Source of the DNA: CAZAYP01 sp964489425 [NCBI: uncultured Verrucomicrobiota bacterium]
GTDB lineage: Bacteria; Verrucomicrobiota; Kiritimatiellia; RZYC01
Direction: 5' to 3'
NCBI GenBank assembly: GCA_964489425.1
Contig: CAZAYP010000024.1
Coordinates: 6,407-70,406 of the forward strand
Length of the DNA: 64,000 bases
In this document: piece by piece, positions 58,061 through 64,000 of the stretch
How the letters are laid out: each line of letters opens with the position of its first letter
Numbering within the stretch: the first letter of the stretch is position 1
Notes under the pieces: generated by a model
What the model was told of the DNA's origin: nothing
What the model saw: the letters and a program-made list of their open reading frames with translations, nothing else
The model's database searches: none
Translations under genes and position numbers: made by a program

Positions 58061-58402
58061 ATGAAAAAAAGACGGTTTGGGTTTACCTTGGTGGAAATCA
58101 TGATCGTGGTGGCGATTATCGGCCTGCTGGCCGCGATCGGCATACCCGCGTTTGCCCGGGCGCGGGCCACCTCGCGGCGGAACATTTGCATCAACAACCT
58201 GCGGCAACTGGATGCCAGCACCGAGCAGTGGGCCATGGAAAACAACGCGGTGGATGGGGACTCCGTGGCGACGTCCGACCTGGACCCCTACCTGAAAAAT
58301 TCGATCAACTCCGGTTTAGTGTGCCCGGCGGGCGGCACGTACACCGTCACCGTGGTCGGCGCGGATCCCACCTGCGACTTCGGGGACGGGCACGCGCTGT
58401 AG
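58061..58402 (+). CDS. Type IV/type II pseudopilin-like protein 2
   Basis: 113 residues with prepilin leader MKKRRFGFTLVEIMIVVAII, cleaved before Phe8. From FTLVEIMIVV to IPAFARAR it matches pseudopilin 1 in protein and almost base for base. Downstream the two diverge (INNLRQLDASTEQWAMENNAVDGDS) while keeping the Cys-containing tail (CPAGGTY, CDFGDGHAL). A sigma-54-like site precedes it. It ends 41 bases before the convergent histidine kinase gene stop. Confidence 0.92.
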   Translation: MKKRRFGFTLVEIMIVVAIIGLLAAIGIPAFARARATSRRNICINNLRQLDASTEQWAMENNAVDGDSVATSDLDPYLKNSINSGLVCPAGGTYTVTVVGADPTCDFGDGHAL

Positions 58403-58442
58403 GCGCGCGCAACATGGCCGGCCGGCCACCGCGGTCGCGCCA

Positions 58443-60368
58443 TCATGCGCCGGGCCGCGCCGGGAGCGAGAAGTAGAACGTTGCGCCCCGGCCCGCCGCG
58501 CCTTCGGCCCAGGCTTGGCCGCCGTGGCGCTGGATGATCCGGCGTACGCTGGCCAGGCCCACGCCGGTGCCCTCAAACTCGTCCACCCGGTGCAGGCGCT
58601 GGAACAGCCCGAATAGCTTGTCGGCGTAGCGCATGTCAAAGCCGGCCCCGTTGTCTTTCACGAAAAACACGGGGCTGCCGTCCGCGGCCGGCTGGTGCCC
58701 GATCTCGATGACCGCGTCGGGTTGGCCGCGGGTGAACTTGATGGCGTTGGCCAGGAGGTTCACGAGGACCGTCTTCAACATCGCGGCATCGCCCTGCACG
58801 TCCGGCAAGGGGCCGCTGCGCCAAGTCACCGCGCGCCCCTGTAATTCCGCCTGGAGGCTCTCCCGGGCCTCGCGGACCAGTTGGTCCATGCTGACGCGCA
58901 TCCGCATCAGATCGGCGCGGCCCATGCGGGAAAACGCCAGGATATCGTCAATGAGCCGGCCCATTTGGACGGCGGCACCGGCAATCACATCCAGGAAATG
59001 TCGCTGCTGGTCGTCCATGCTCGCCGGCGGGCGCTCCAGGAGTAGCCGGACGTACCCCTGGAGGTGGCGCAACGGCGCGCGCAGATCGTGGGAAATCGAG
59101 TAGCTGAAGGCTTCCAGTTCCTGGTTGGCGGTGGCCAGTTGGGCCGTGCGGTCGCGCACCCGCTGCTCCAGTTCCGCGTTCAGCCGGCGGACCTCCTCCT
59201 CGGCTTTGACCCGCTCGGTGACATCCTGGATCGTGCCCGCGGAGCGCAGCGCCGTGCCTTGTTCATCGTAGAACGTCTGGCCGCGCTCGTGGACGAACTT
59301 GATGCGTCCATCCGGCATGCGCAGGCGGTGCACCAGGCTATGCGGTTGGTGGGTGGCCACGGACTCGGTATACGCCCGGTTCACAAGGTCCCGGTCGTCG
59401 GGATGAATCGCGCCGAGGAACGCCTCGTAGGAGGCTCCGAACCGTTCCGGATCCAGCTCGAAGATGCGGAAGATCTCATCCGACCAGGTCAGGCGTTGGT
59501 CGGCCAGGTTCAGCTCCCAGTTCCCGATATGGGCCAGTTGCTGGGCCTCGGTCAGGCGTTGGGCATTGTCCTGCAGTGCCTGATCGGCCCGCTTGCGCTG
59601 GGTGATATCCTCAAACACCGTGGCGAATTGTCCCGGCCCGGGCGAGAATGCGGAAATATTGTAATGCCGGCGCAGTGGCGGAAAATACGTTTCAAAGACA
59701 CACGGCACCCCGGTTTCCGCGACCCTGGCGTAGACCTCCAGGTACGGCGGGGGCGTCGCGCCGTAGAGCGCGCTGGCCAGCGTTCCCCGGGTTTGGGCCA
59801 CGGACAGCCCGGTGTTTTTTTCATACGCCGGGTTAACATCCAGGATCCGGTAGTCCACAACCGCGCCGTGGCCATCGCGTACCAGTTCGTGCAGCGCCAC
59901 GCCTTCGATCATGTTTTCAAATAGGCCGCGGAACCTGGCGGCCTCTTGGCGCCGGGCGGTTTCCATGGCTTGCCGCTCGGTGACGTCCTGGCCGGTGGAG
60001 AGCAGCCCCAAAGCGCGGCCCCGGGCATCTTTGATGGTCTTGTCATACCACTCAATCAGGCGCTCGCTCCCGGTTTTGGTGACAATCGCGTTGATGTTGC
60101 CCTGGGTTTGAATGTCATGCACAGCGGCGAGAAACAGGGCCCGGATGTTTTCCTGCTCCCGCGGCGGAAGGAACGTGGTGAACCAGTCGCGACCCTGCAC
60201 CTCATCCTGGCGATAGCCGGAAAGCCGCTCCATGTAGGGGTTGATGCGCACGATCCGGCCCTGGGTGTCCAGCACCACCATGACCGTCTGCGCCGTGGCA
60301 AAAATGGTGTCTGCCAAGCCGGTCGCATCCTCCAGTGGGACGGGCGGAGTTCGGGGGGCGGAGTTCAT
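58443..60368 (-). CDS. PAS-domain sensor histidine kinase
   Basis: 641 residues, no membrane segment, so probably cytoplasmic. PAS 1 about 17-135, PAS 2 about 145-260, PAS 3 about 280-390 with PAC ends (TGQDVTERQ, FEDITQRKR, TIQDVTERVK), then coiled coil, HisKA with phospho-His427 in SYSISHDLRAPLRHLQGY, and HATPase with N-box LLANAIKFT, G1 DNGAGFD (572-578), G2 GTGVGLA (600-606). Resembles phytochrome-like light/redox kinases. No response regulator nearby. The start overlaps the upstream small gene stop by four bases. Confidence 0.93.
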   Translation of the reverse strand: MNSAPRTPPVPLEDATGLADTIFATAQTVMVVLDTQGRIVRINPYMERLSGYRQDEVQGRDWFTTFLPPREQENIRALFLAAVHDIQTQGNINAIVTKTGSERLIEWYDKTIKDARGRALGLLSTGQDVTERQAMETARRQEAARFRGLFENMIEGVALHELVRDGHGAVVDYRILDVNPAYEKNTGLSVAQTRGTLASALYGATPPPYLEVYARVAETGVPCVFETYFPPLRRHYNISAFSPGPGQFATVFEDITQRKRADQALQDNAQRLTEAQQLAHIGNWELNLADQRLTWSDEIFRIFELDPERFGASYEAFLGAIHPDDRDLVNRAYTESVATHQPHSLVHRLRMPDGRIKFVHERGQTFYDEQGTALRSAGTIQDVTERVKAEEEVRRLNAELEQRVRDRTAQLATANQELEAFSYSISHDLRAPLRHLQGYVRLLLERPPASMDDQQRHFLDVIAGAAVQMGRLIDDILAFSRMGRADLMRMRVSMDQLVREARESLQAELQGRAVTWRSGPLPDVQGDAAMLKTVLVNLLANAIKFTRGQPDAVIEIGHQPAADGSPVFFVKDNGAGFDMRYADKLFGLFQRLHRVDEFEGTGVGLASVRRIIQRHGGQAWAEGAAGRGATFYFSLPARPGA

Positions 60369-60664
60369 GGGCCAACTCCATGGGTTGGGACGGCAAGTTT
60401 CAGGCAGCGCGCCACAGCATCCCGGGTGGCTGCCGACCGGGCGTCGGTCAGGGGTTGCTCGCTATAAACGATGGCGCCCCAGTTGTCCGCCAGGGGCAGG
60501 CGGGTGGCCATGCCCAGGGGCAGGGCAGAGCCCCGGGCTCCGGCCACGTAGGACCAGCGCCGCCCGGTGATGCGCGCCAGGTGGATTACCACCCCGTGGC
60601 GTCCGCCCACTTCGGCCAAACGTTGCTCGATGCGCGCCCGGTCCAATGGTTCAATGGATTGCAT
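60365..60664 (-). CDS. Unrecognised 99-residue protein upstream of the histidine kinase
   Basis: Family not recognised. No signal peptide or membrane segment. It contains RRWSYVAGARGSALPLGMATRL and a C-terminal helix-rich tail. The four-base overlap with the kinase start suggests co-translation and perhaps a signalling input or accessory role. Coding sense is supported by codon pattern and coupling only. Confidence 0.6.
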   Translation of the reverse strand: MQSIEPLDRARIEQRLAEVGGRHGVVIHLARITGRRWSYVAGARGSALPLGMATRLPLADNWGAIVYSEQPLTDARSAATRDAVARCLKLAVPTHGVGP

Positions 60665-60903
60665 GGCTCGCTCCGGAATCTACTCGTTACGCCGCGATTT
60701 GGAAACCACGAAGCGTCAAAGACCGTTATCGAAGGCACCCCCAAGGACGTTTGGCCCCCGATGGTAGCGGCATTTTTGCGATCTGGCCCACGGGTTGGCT
60801 GTATTCTGTCGCCGACATTTTTGCAGAAGAAACTGGACAATTGTTGCGGACGAGAAAATAATGCATTTAAGTAGTAGACAAAACAAATTCCGGGAGGCTG
60901 AAA

Positions 60904-62268
60904 ATGGAAAAACACAATAGCCGATATGCGAAACAATCGTTGGGCCACGATCGCTGGCTGGGGTGGGTTGCTGCAGCGTCCTTGCTGCTTGGGGCCAGCC
61001 ACTGCATGGGCGCTTCTTGGTTTTATGATGTCAGCAGCAACTCGTTCTACCACGCCACGGCCAGCGGCGTGTCCAACTATTTTCACCCCACGCCGCCAAC
61101 AGCCGGGGGAACAAACCGCGCGCGGATTGGCACGACGGGTGGCTACATTGCCTATACCAACACCGAAATCCATCCCACCGACACGACCAATTTTGGCGTG
61201 CGCATGGTTGCGCCCACCACCGCCTCGGTAAATAAATATTCCGTATATGGCAATGCCGGGGGCAAAACCGGTTATCTGAGATGTAACTTCATCGTCTCTG
61301 GCGGCAGCCAGGGGATGTGGTTTTTTTGTTTGGGGAATGGGGCCATATTTTCGGACAACAACGGCATTTCCACGGCGCCCATGTTCGCCCTGCTGCGCCT
61401 GTCAAACTCGGCCAGCGATACCGTGGTTACGCGCTACCTGAGCAATGCCACCTACGTGGCGGTATCGTATCTGACCGAGCAACTGGTCACCAATTCGATC
61501 GAAATCTACTACAACAACAGCACCGCAGGTGCCAATTATAGCCGTGGCGGCGCGCAGACCCTGGGCGTCAATAAATGGGACTTGTGGGTCAACGATGCGT
61601 TGGTCGGCGACGAGCAACACAAAGGCGCCCTGGCGGATGATACGGCCATCAACTCTTTCATGGTCTTTGGCCAAGGCTCGGCCGGCAATGTGGCGGTTTT
61701 CCAGATGGACGACATGTACTACGGCAACGCCGTGCCCACGCTGGTAACCTTGGCGTCGTTTGCCGTGACCGTCGAAAATGGGCTGGTCGTCGTGCGCTGG
61801 GAAACCGCGTCCGAAGAGCGGACCGTGGGCTTCCATCTTTACCGCCAGGGCGCCGAAGGCGCTTGGCTGAAGGTCAACGCGGATTTGATCCCCGCGCAAG
61901 GTGGCCTCGCTGGCGGCGCGGCCGGCGCGGCCTACAGCTTTGTGGACATGACGGCCGTCCCGGGCACAATGTATGTTTACAAATTGGTGGAAATTGAGGA
62001 CACCGGCGCAGAAAACACCTATGGGCCCTTTGAGCGCTTCACCGGCCCGGTCCAGCTTAACTCGGCCACGGCAACGCCTGCGGGCATGGAACTGCGCTGG
62101 GCCAGCCGCGATCTGGAAATGTACAGCGTCCTGCGCGCCAGCGACCTGCTGACCGGCTTCAGCACAATCCGTTCAGGGATACCTGCCACGCCGCCTGAGA
62201 ACGTGTTTGTTGATGACACGGCCGGCGGTGCGTCAGCCATGTATTATCGGATTGGGATTGAGCCGTAA
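60904..62268 (+). CDS. Secreted beta-rich protein with a C-terminal fibronectin III-like module
   Basis: 454 residues. Signal peptide LGWVAAASLLLGASHCMGA (about 19-37). The body is an aromatic-rich beta domain like a concanavalin/laminin-G type fold. From 280 a fibronectin III-like segment (TLASFAVTVENGLVVVRWE, GFHLYRQGAEGAWL, VYKLVEIEDTGAENTYGPFE) typical of PVC secreted proteins. No C-terminal PEP-CTERM anchor is seen. GGGAGG is six bases before the ATG. Role unknown; probably cell surface or secreted. Confidence 0.75.
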   Translation: MEKHNSRYAKQSLGHDRWLGWVAAASLLLGASHCMGASWFYDVSSNSFYHATASGVSNYFHPTPPTAGGTNRARIGTTGGYIAYTNTEIHPTDTTNFGVRMVAPTTASVNKYSVYGNAGGKTGYLRCNFIVSGGSQGMWFFCLGNGAIFSDNNGISTAPMFALLRLSNSASDTVVTRYLSNATYVAVSYLTEQLVTNSIEIYYNNSTAGANYSRGGAQTLGVNKWDLWVNDALVGDEQHKGALADDTAINSFMVFGQGSAGNVAVFQMDDMYYGNAVPTLVTLASFAVTVENGLVVVRWETASEERTVGFHLYRQGAEGAWLKVNADLIPAQGGLAGGAAGAAYSFVDMTAVPGTMYVYKLVEIEDTGAENTYGPFERFTGPVQLNSATATPAGMELRWASRDLEMYSVLRASDLLTGFSTIRSGIPATPPENVFVDDTAGGASAMYYRIGIEP

Positions 62269-62402
62269 CGCGGGCCAGCTTGCCGGGTTGGCTCGCCGCT
62301 GATCGTTGTGGGCGGCGCAAAATAACTCTCGGCGTCGCGGTTCACGCTTGCTTTTGCCGGTTGGGATCAGTAGATTGCCGGACTTATTAAGTCGGTCGAT
62401 TT

Positions 62403-62479
62403 CGGGGTGTAGCGCAGACTGGTAGCGCGTTTGGTTCGGGACCAAAAGGTCGCGGGTTCAAATCCCGCCGCCCCGACCA
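62403..62479 (+). tRNA. tRNA-Pro, anticodon CGG
   Basis: 77 nt with encoded CCA. Acceptor stem CGGGGTG/CGCCCCG, D-arm GCGC...GCGC, anticodon stem TTTGG/CCAAA with loop TTCGGGA (anticodon CGG), variable loop AGGTC, T-arm GCGGG TTCAAAT CCCGC, discriminator A, then CCA. All stems pair. The gene lies intact next to an integrase. Confidence 0.95.
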
Positions 62480-62487
62480 CTTTAGAT

Positions 62488-62522
62488 GGCTGGTGTAGCG
62501 CAAGTTGCACCAGCCATTTTTG
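62488..62522 (+). terminator. Intrinsic terminator after tRNA-Pro
   Basis: GGCTGGTG (62488-62495), 12-base loop, CACCAGCC (62508-62515) then ATTTTTG. Ends the tRNA and lies just before the integrase stop. Confidence 0.75.
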
Positions 62523-62532
62523 TTTGGCGATC

Positions 62533-63693
62533 TCATGCCGGAACACGTACTGGCCACTCGCTGGCCACTTTCTGGGGGCCAGCCGCATCTTTTTCTCCGC
62601 CTTGCATCAGCTTGCTGAAATGCGTGGCGGCCTTCTGGGACAGCGCTCGGTGGTGTTCCTGCGTGGCCGAAACATATCTTGCCGTGGTGCTGATATCCGT
62701 GTGCCCCATCAGCTGGGCCAGAGTCAGGGCATCAACGCCATTTTCAGCTTCGACGCTGGCGAAGGTGTGGCGTAGTGCATAAGGAGCACGCTTGGGGACC
62801 TTGGCGCGGCCACATAAACGCTCCAACTTTCGCCGGAAAACATCGGCACTATAGGGCGTGCCGTCATCGTTCAGGAAGACGTAGGGCGAAATATGCGCGG
62901 ATAGCTGGCGTCGCACGATTTCTTCGGCCTCGACGCTCAGCGGCGCTGAGCGGGGCCGCGCATCACGCTGCACTTTGGCGGTTTTATGTTCTTCCAACCT
63001 GATATGAAGACGCTGGGTTTCATCAGCAATGATATGTTCCCGGCGCAGGCCACGAATCTCCTGGGGGCGCAGACCGGTGATCAGACCAAAAAAGATCATG
63101 TCCTTGAAATCGCCAGAAGGCAGGCACTCCATCAACGCCAGCACTTCCTCATCGACAAAGCGCTTGGTGGGTGGTGGCGTGTGCGTCATGGGCGGAAATT
63201 TGCGCACCGGCATAGGGCACACGTCCCAGTCCTCGGCCCAGCGGAACATGGCCCTGACTTCTTGGAGGAGCCAGTTGCCGCGGTTGGGTCCGCGGCCATG
63301 ATGTTTGCGGGCACCGTCATGGAACTCGGACAATTTTAATTTCGTTACGGCCGACACCATGCAGGGTCCCATGAACTCCAGGAACAGCTTGACGGCCCGC
63401 TGCCGCAGCTTATACGTCGCCGCCGAACGGTTGTTTTCCAGCCACTCCAAGTGGGCGTGCGCCAGTTCCTCCAGGCGCATATCACGGCTGCCGTCAGGGG
63501 CTGCCGCCAACGTGGTGGTGGTCGGCGTGATCACCACCGTGCCCGTGGCAATGTCCTTGGCCAGCTTCTTAAGGTCACGCTGGGCTTTTTCCTTGTCAGT
63601 CGAAAACCAGAACCGCCGCCTTGTTCCGCCCACTTGCATGCGGACGTAGTAACGACCTGTCGTCGGATCACATTTTATTTTTGTCTTGGCCAT
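62533..63693 (-). CDS. Tyrosine recombinase/phage-type integrase
   Basis: 386 residues. N-terminal SAM-like core-binding domain (about 75-170) and C-terminal catalytic domain with Arg209 in LITGLRPQE, Lys239-240 region, RH of YALRHTFAS (308-309), His331 in LMGHTDISTT, and Tyr340 nucleophile in ARYVSATQ. All catalytic residues present, so active in principle. It lies 53 bases from the tRNA-Pro and reads toward it, the standard layout for a tRNA-integrated island. Confidence 0.95.
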   Translation of the reverse strand: MAKTKIKCDPTTGRYYVRMQVGGTRRRFWFSTDKEKAQRDLKKLAKDIATGTVVITPTTTTLAAAPDGSRDMRLEELAHAHLEWLENNRSAATYKLRQRAVKLFLEFMGPCMVSAVTKLKLSEFHDGARKHHGRGPNRGNWLLQEVRAMFRWAEDWDVCPMPVRKFPPMTHTPPPTKRFVDEEVLALMECLPSGDFKDMIFFGLITGLRPQEIRGLRREHIIADETQRLHIRLEEHKTAKVQRDARPRSAPLSVEAEEIVRRQLSAHISPYVFLNDDGTPYSADVFRRKLERLCGRAKVPKRAPYALRHTFASVEAENGVDALTLAQLMGHTDISTTARYVSATQEHHRALSQKAATHFSKLMQGGEKDAAGPQKVASEWPVRVPA

Positions 63694-63696
63694 GGC

Positions 63697-63930
63697 TCAC
63701 CTCAAGTGCCTGGAGGTCGCCACCGCCAGCGGCAGCCGTGGTAGCCGTTCGTTGGCCGGCTTATTCACGATCAGCATGCCCCTGGACGCCGCTACGAACG
63801 CCTCTACGTCCGATTCCAGCAGCAGCGTTTTTTTCGTCATGCGCAGGACCGGCAGTCCGCCCTTCGCGATTATCCGGCGCAGCGATGTGGCACCTATTCC
63901 AATGGCCTTCGCCGCCTGCACAATCGTCAT
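63697..63930 (-). CDS. Excisionase-like helix-turn-helix protein
   Basis: 77 residues with a MerR/excisionase-type helix-turn-helix (TIVQAAKAIGIGATSLRRII) followed by a wing-like LPVLRMTKKTLLLESDVEAFVAAS. It is directly upstream of the integrase with three bases between, as expected for xis-int. The upstream 70 bases to the window edge show no further gene. Confidence 0.75.
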   Translation of the reverse strand: MTIVQAAKAIGIGATSLRRIIAKGGLPVLRMTKKTLLLESDVEAFVAASRGMLIVNKPANERLPRLPLAVATSRHLR

Positions 63931-64000
63931 CTTGCGCTCGGCAATTAACCTGACTTCCCAAGAAATTCATAAAAAGCCAGCAAAAGCGATAAATCGTAGC

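Larger units (their letters stand above)
62469..64000. mobile_element. Edge of an integrated element at tRNA-Pro
   Basis: A tyrosine recombinase and a small excisionase-like gene begin directly beyond the 3' end of tRNA-Pro and run to the window edge. The 3' end of the tRNA is a typical attachment site. The second attachment site would be a copy of the tRNA 3' end outside the window. What it carries cannot be seen. Confidence 0.7.

Noticed and set aside
51795-58170. Pseudopilin pair as an assembly duplication
   Set aside because: The downstream halves, promoters and flanks differ, so they are real paralogues.

Overview
This is a high-GC bacterial chromosome segment. About 49 kb is one almost unbroken minus-strand run of surface-polysaccharide genes (roughly 49.3 kb down to 0.05 kb). 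It is followed by a plus-strand block (49.6-58.4 kb), a sensor kinase, a secreted protein, a tRNA-Pro and the edge of an integrated element (62.5-64.0 kb). Paralogous pseudopilins, a DUF2723/TMEM260-type membrane protein, GxxExxY genes and REP-type palindromes point to the PVC group, possibly Kiritimatiellota or Verrucomicrobiota. That placement is inference; no rRNA or universal marker is present.

Region 1 (0.05-29.6 kb, minus): initiating sugar transferase, GNAT, GT4 transferases, a MazF-type toxin-antitoxin pair, DUF1287 protein, heparinase II/III protein, hexapeptide acyltransferases, methyltransferases, BNR-like protein, polysaccharide deacetylase, ACP, a ligase-aminotransferase fusion with M29-like and AAC(3)-like partners, GT9, a DegT/acyltransferase pair, TylF-like methyltransferase, and a first nonulosonic-acid module (NeuC, NeuB, SDR, CMP-sugar synthetase, Gfo/Idh). 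One nucleotidyltransferase-like gene (6511-7659) runs on the plus strand.

Region 2 (29.8-49.3 kb, minus): Wzx flippase, an asparagine-synthetase-like protein lacking its Cys nucleophile, SpsF-methyltransferase fusion, hydroxyacid dehydrogenase, a second module (NeuA, NeuC, NeuB), a beta-helix-like secreted protein, Wzy-like polymerase, WecB, cupin, perosamine-synthase-like aminotransferase, epimerase, a coupled pair of unrecognised proteins and a third NeuB. Together these can make several nonulosonic and amino sugars and assemble them by a Wzx/Wzy route.

Region 3 (49.6-62.3 kb): GT2 and CPBP protease; two near-identical-headed pseudopilins, each behind a sigma-54-like -24/-12 site; a DUF2723-TPR protein; a membrane ferredoxin; an RsbW-like ATPase; a lipoprotein; a PAS histidine kinase; a secreted protein.

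Region 4 (62.4-64.0 kb): tRNA-Pro(CGG) with a tyrosine recombinase and excisionase-like gene facing it.

The most unusual feature is a set of short inverted repeats at gene borders. Two copies enclose GxxExxY nuclease-fold genes in elements of 443 and 444 bp. Others are solitary palindromes of 70-87 bp or single arms, and they supply stop codons or end codons to neighbouring genes. A separate REP family flanks a RAYT transposase. No gap without a gene exceeds about 300 bases.
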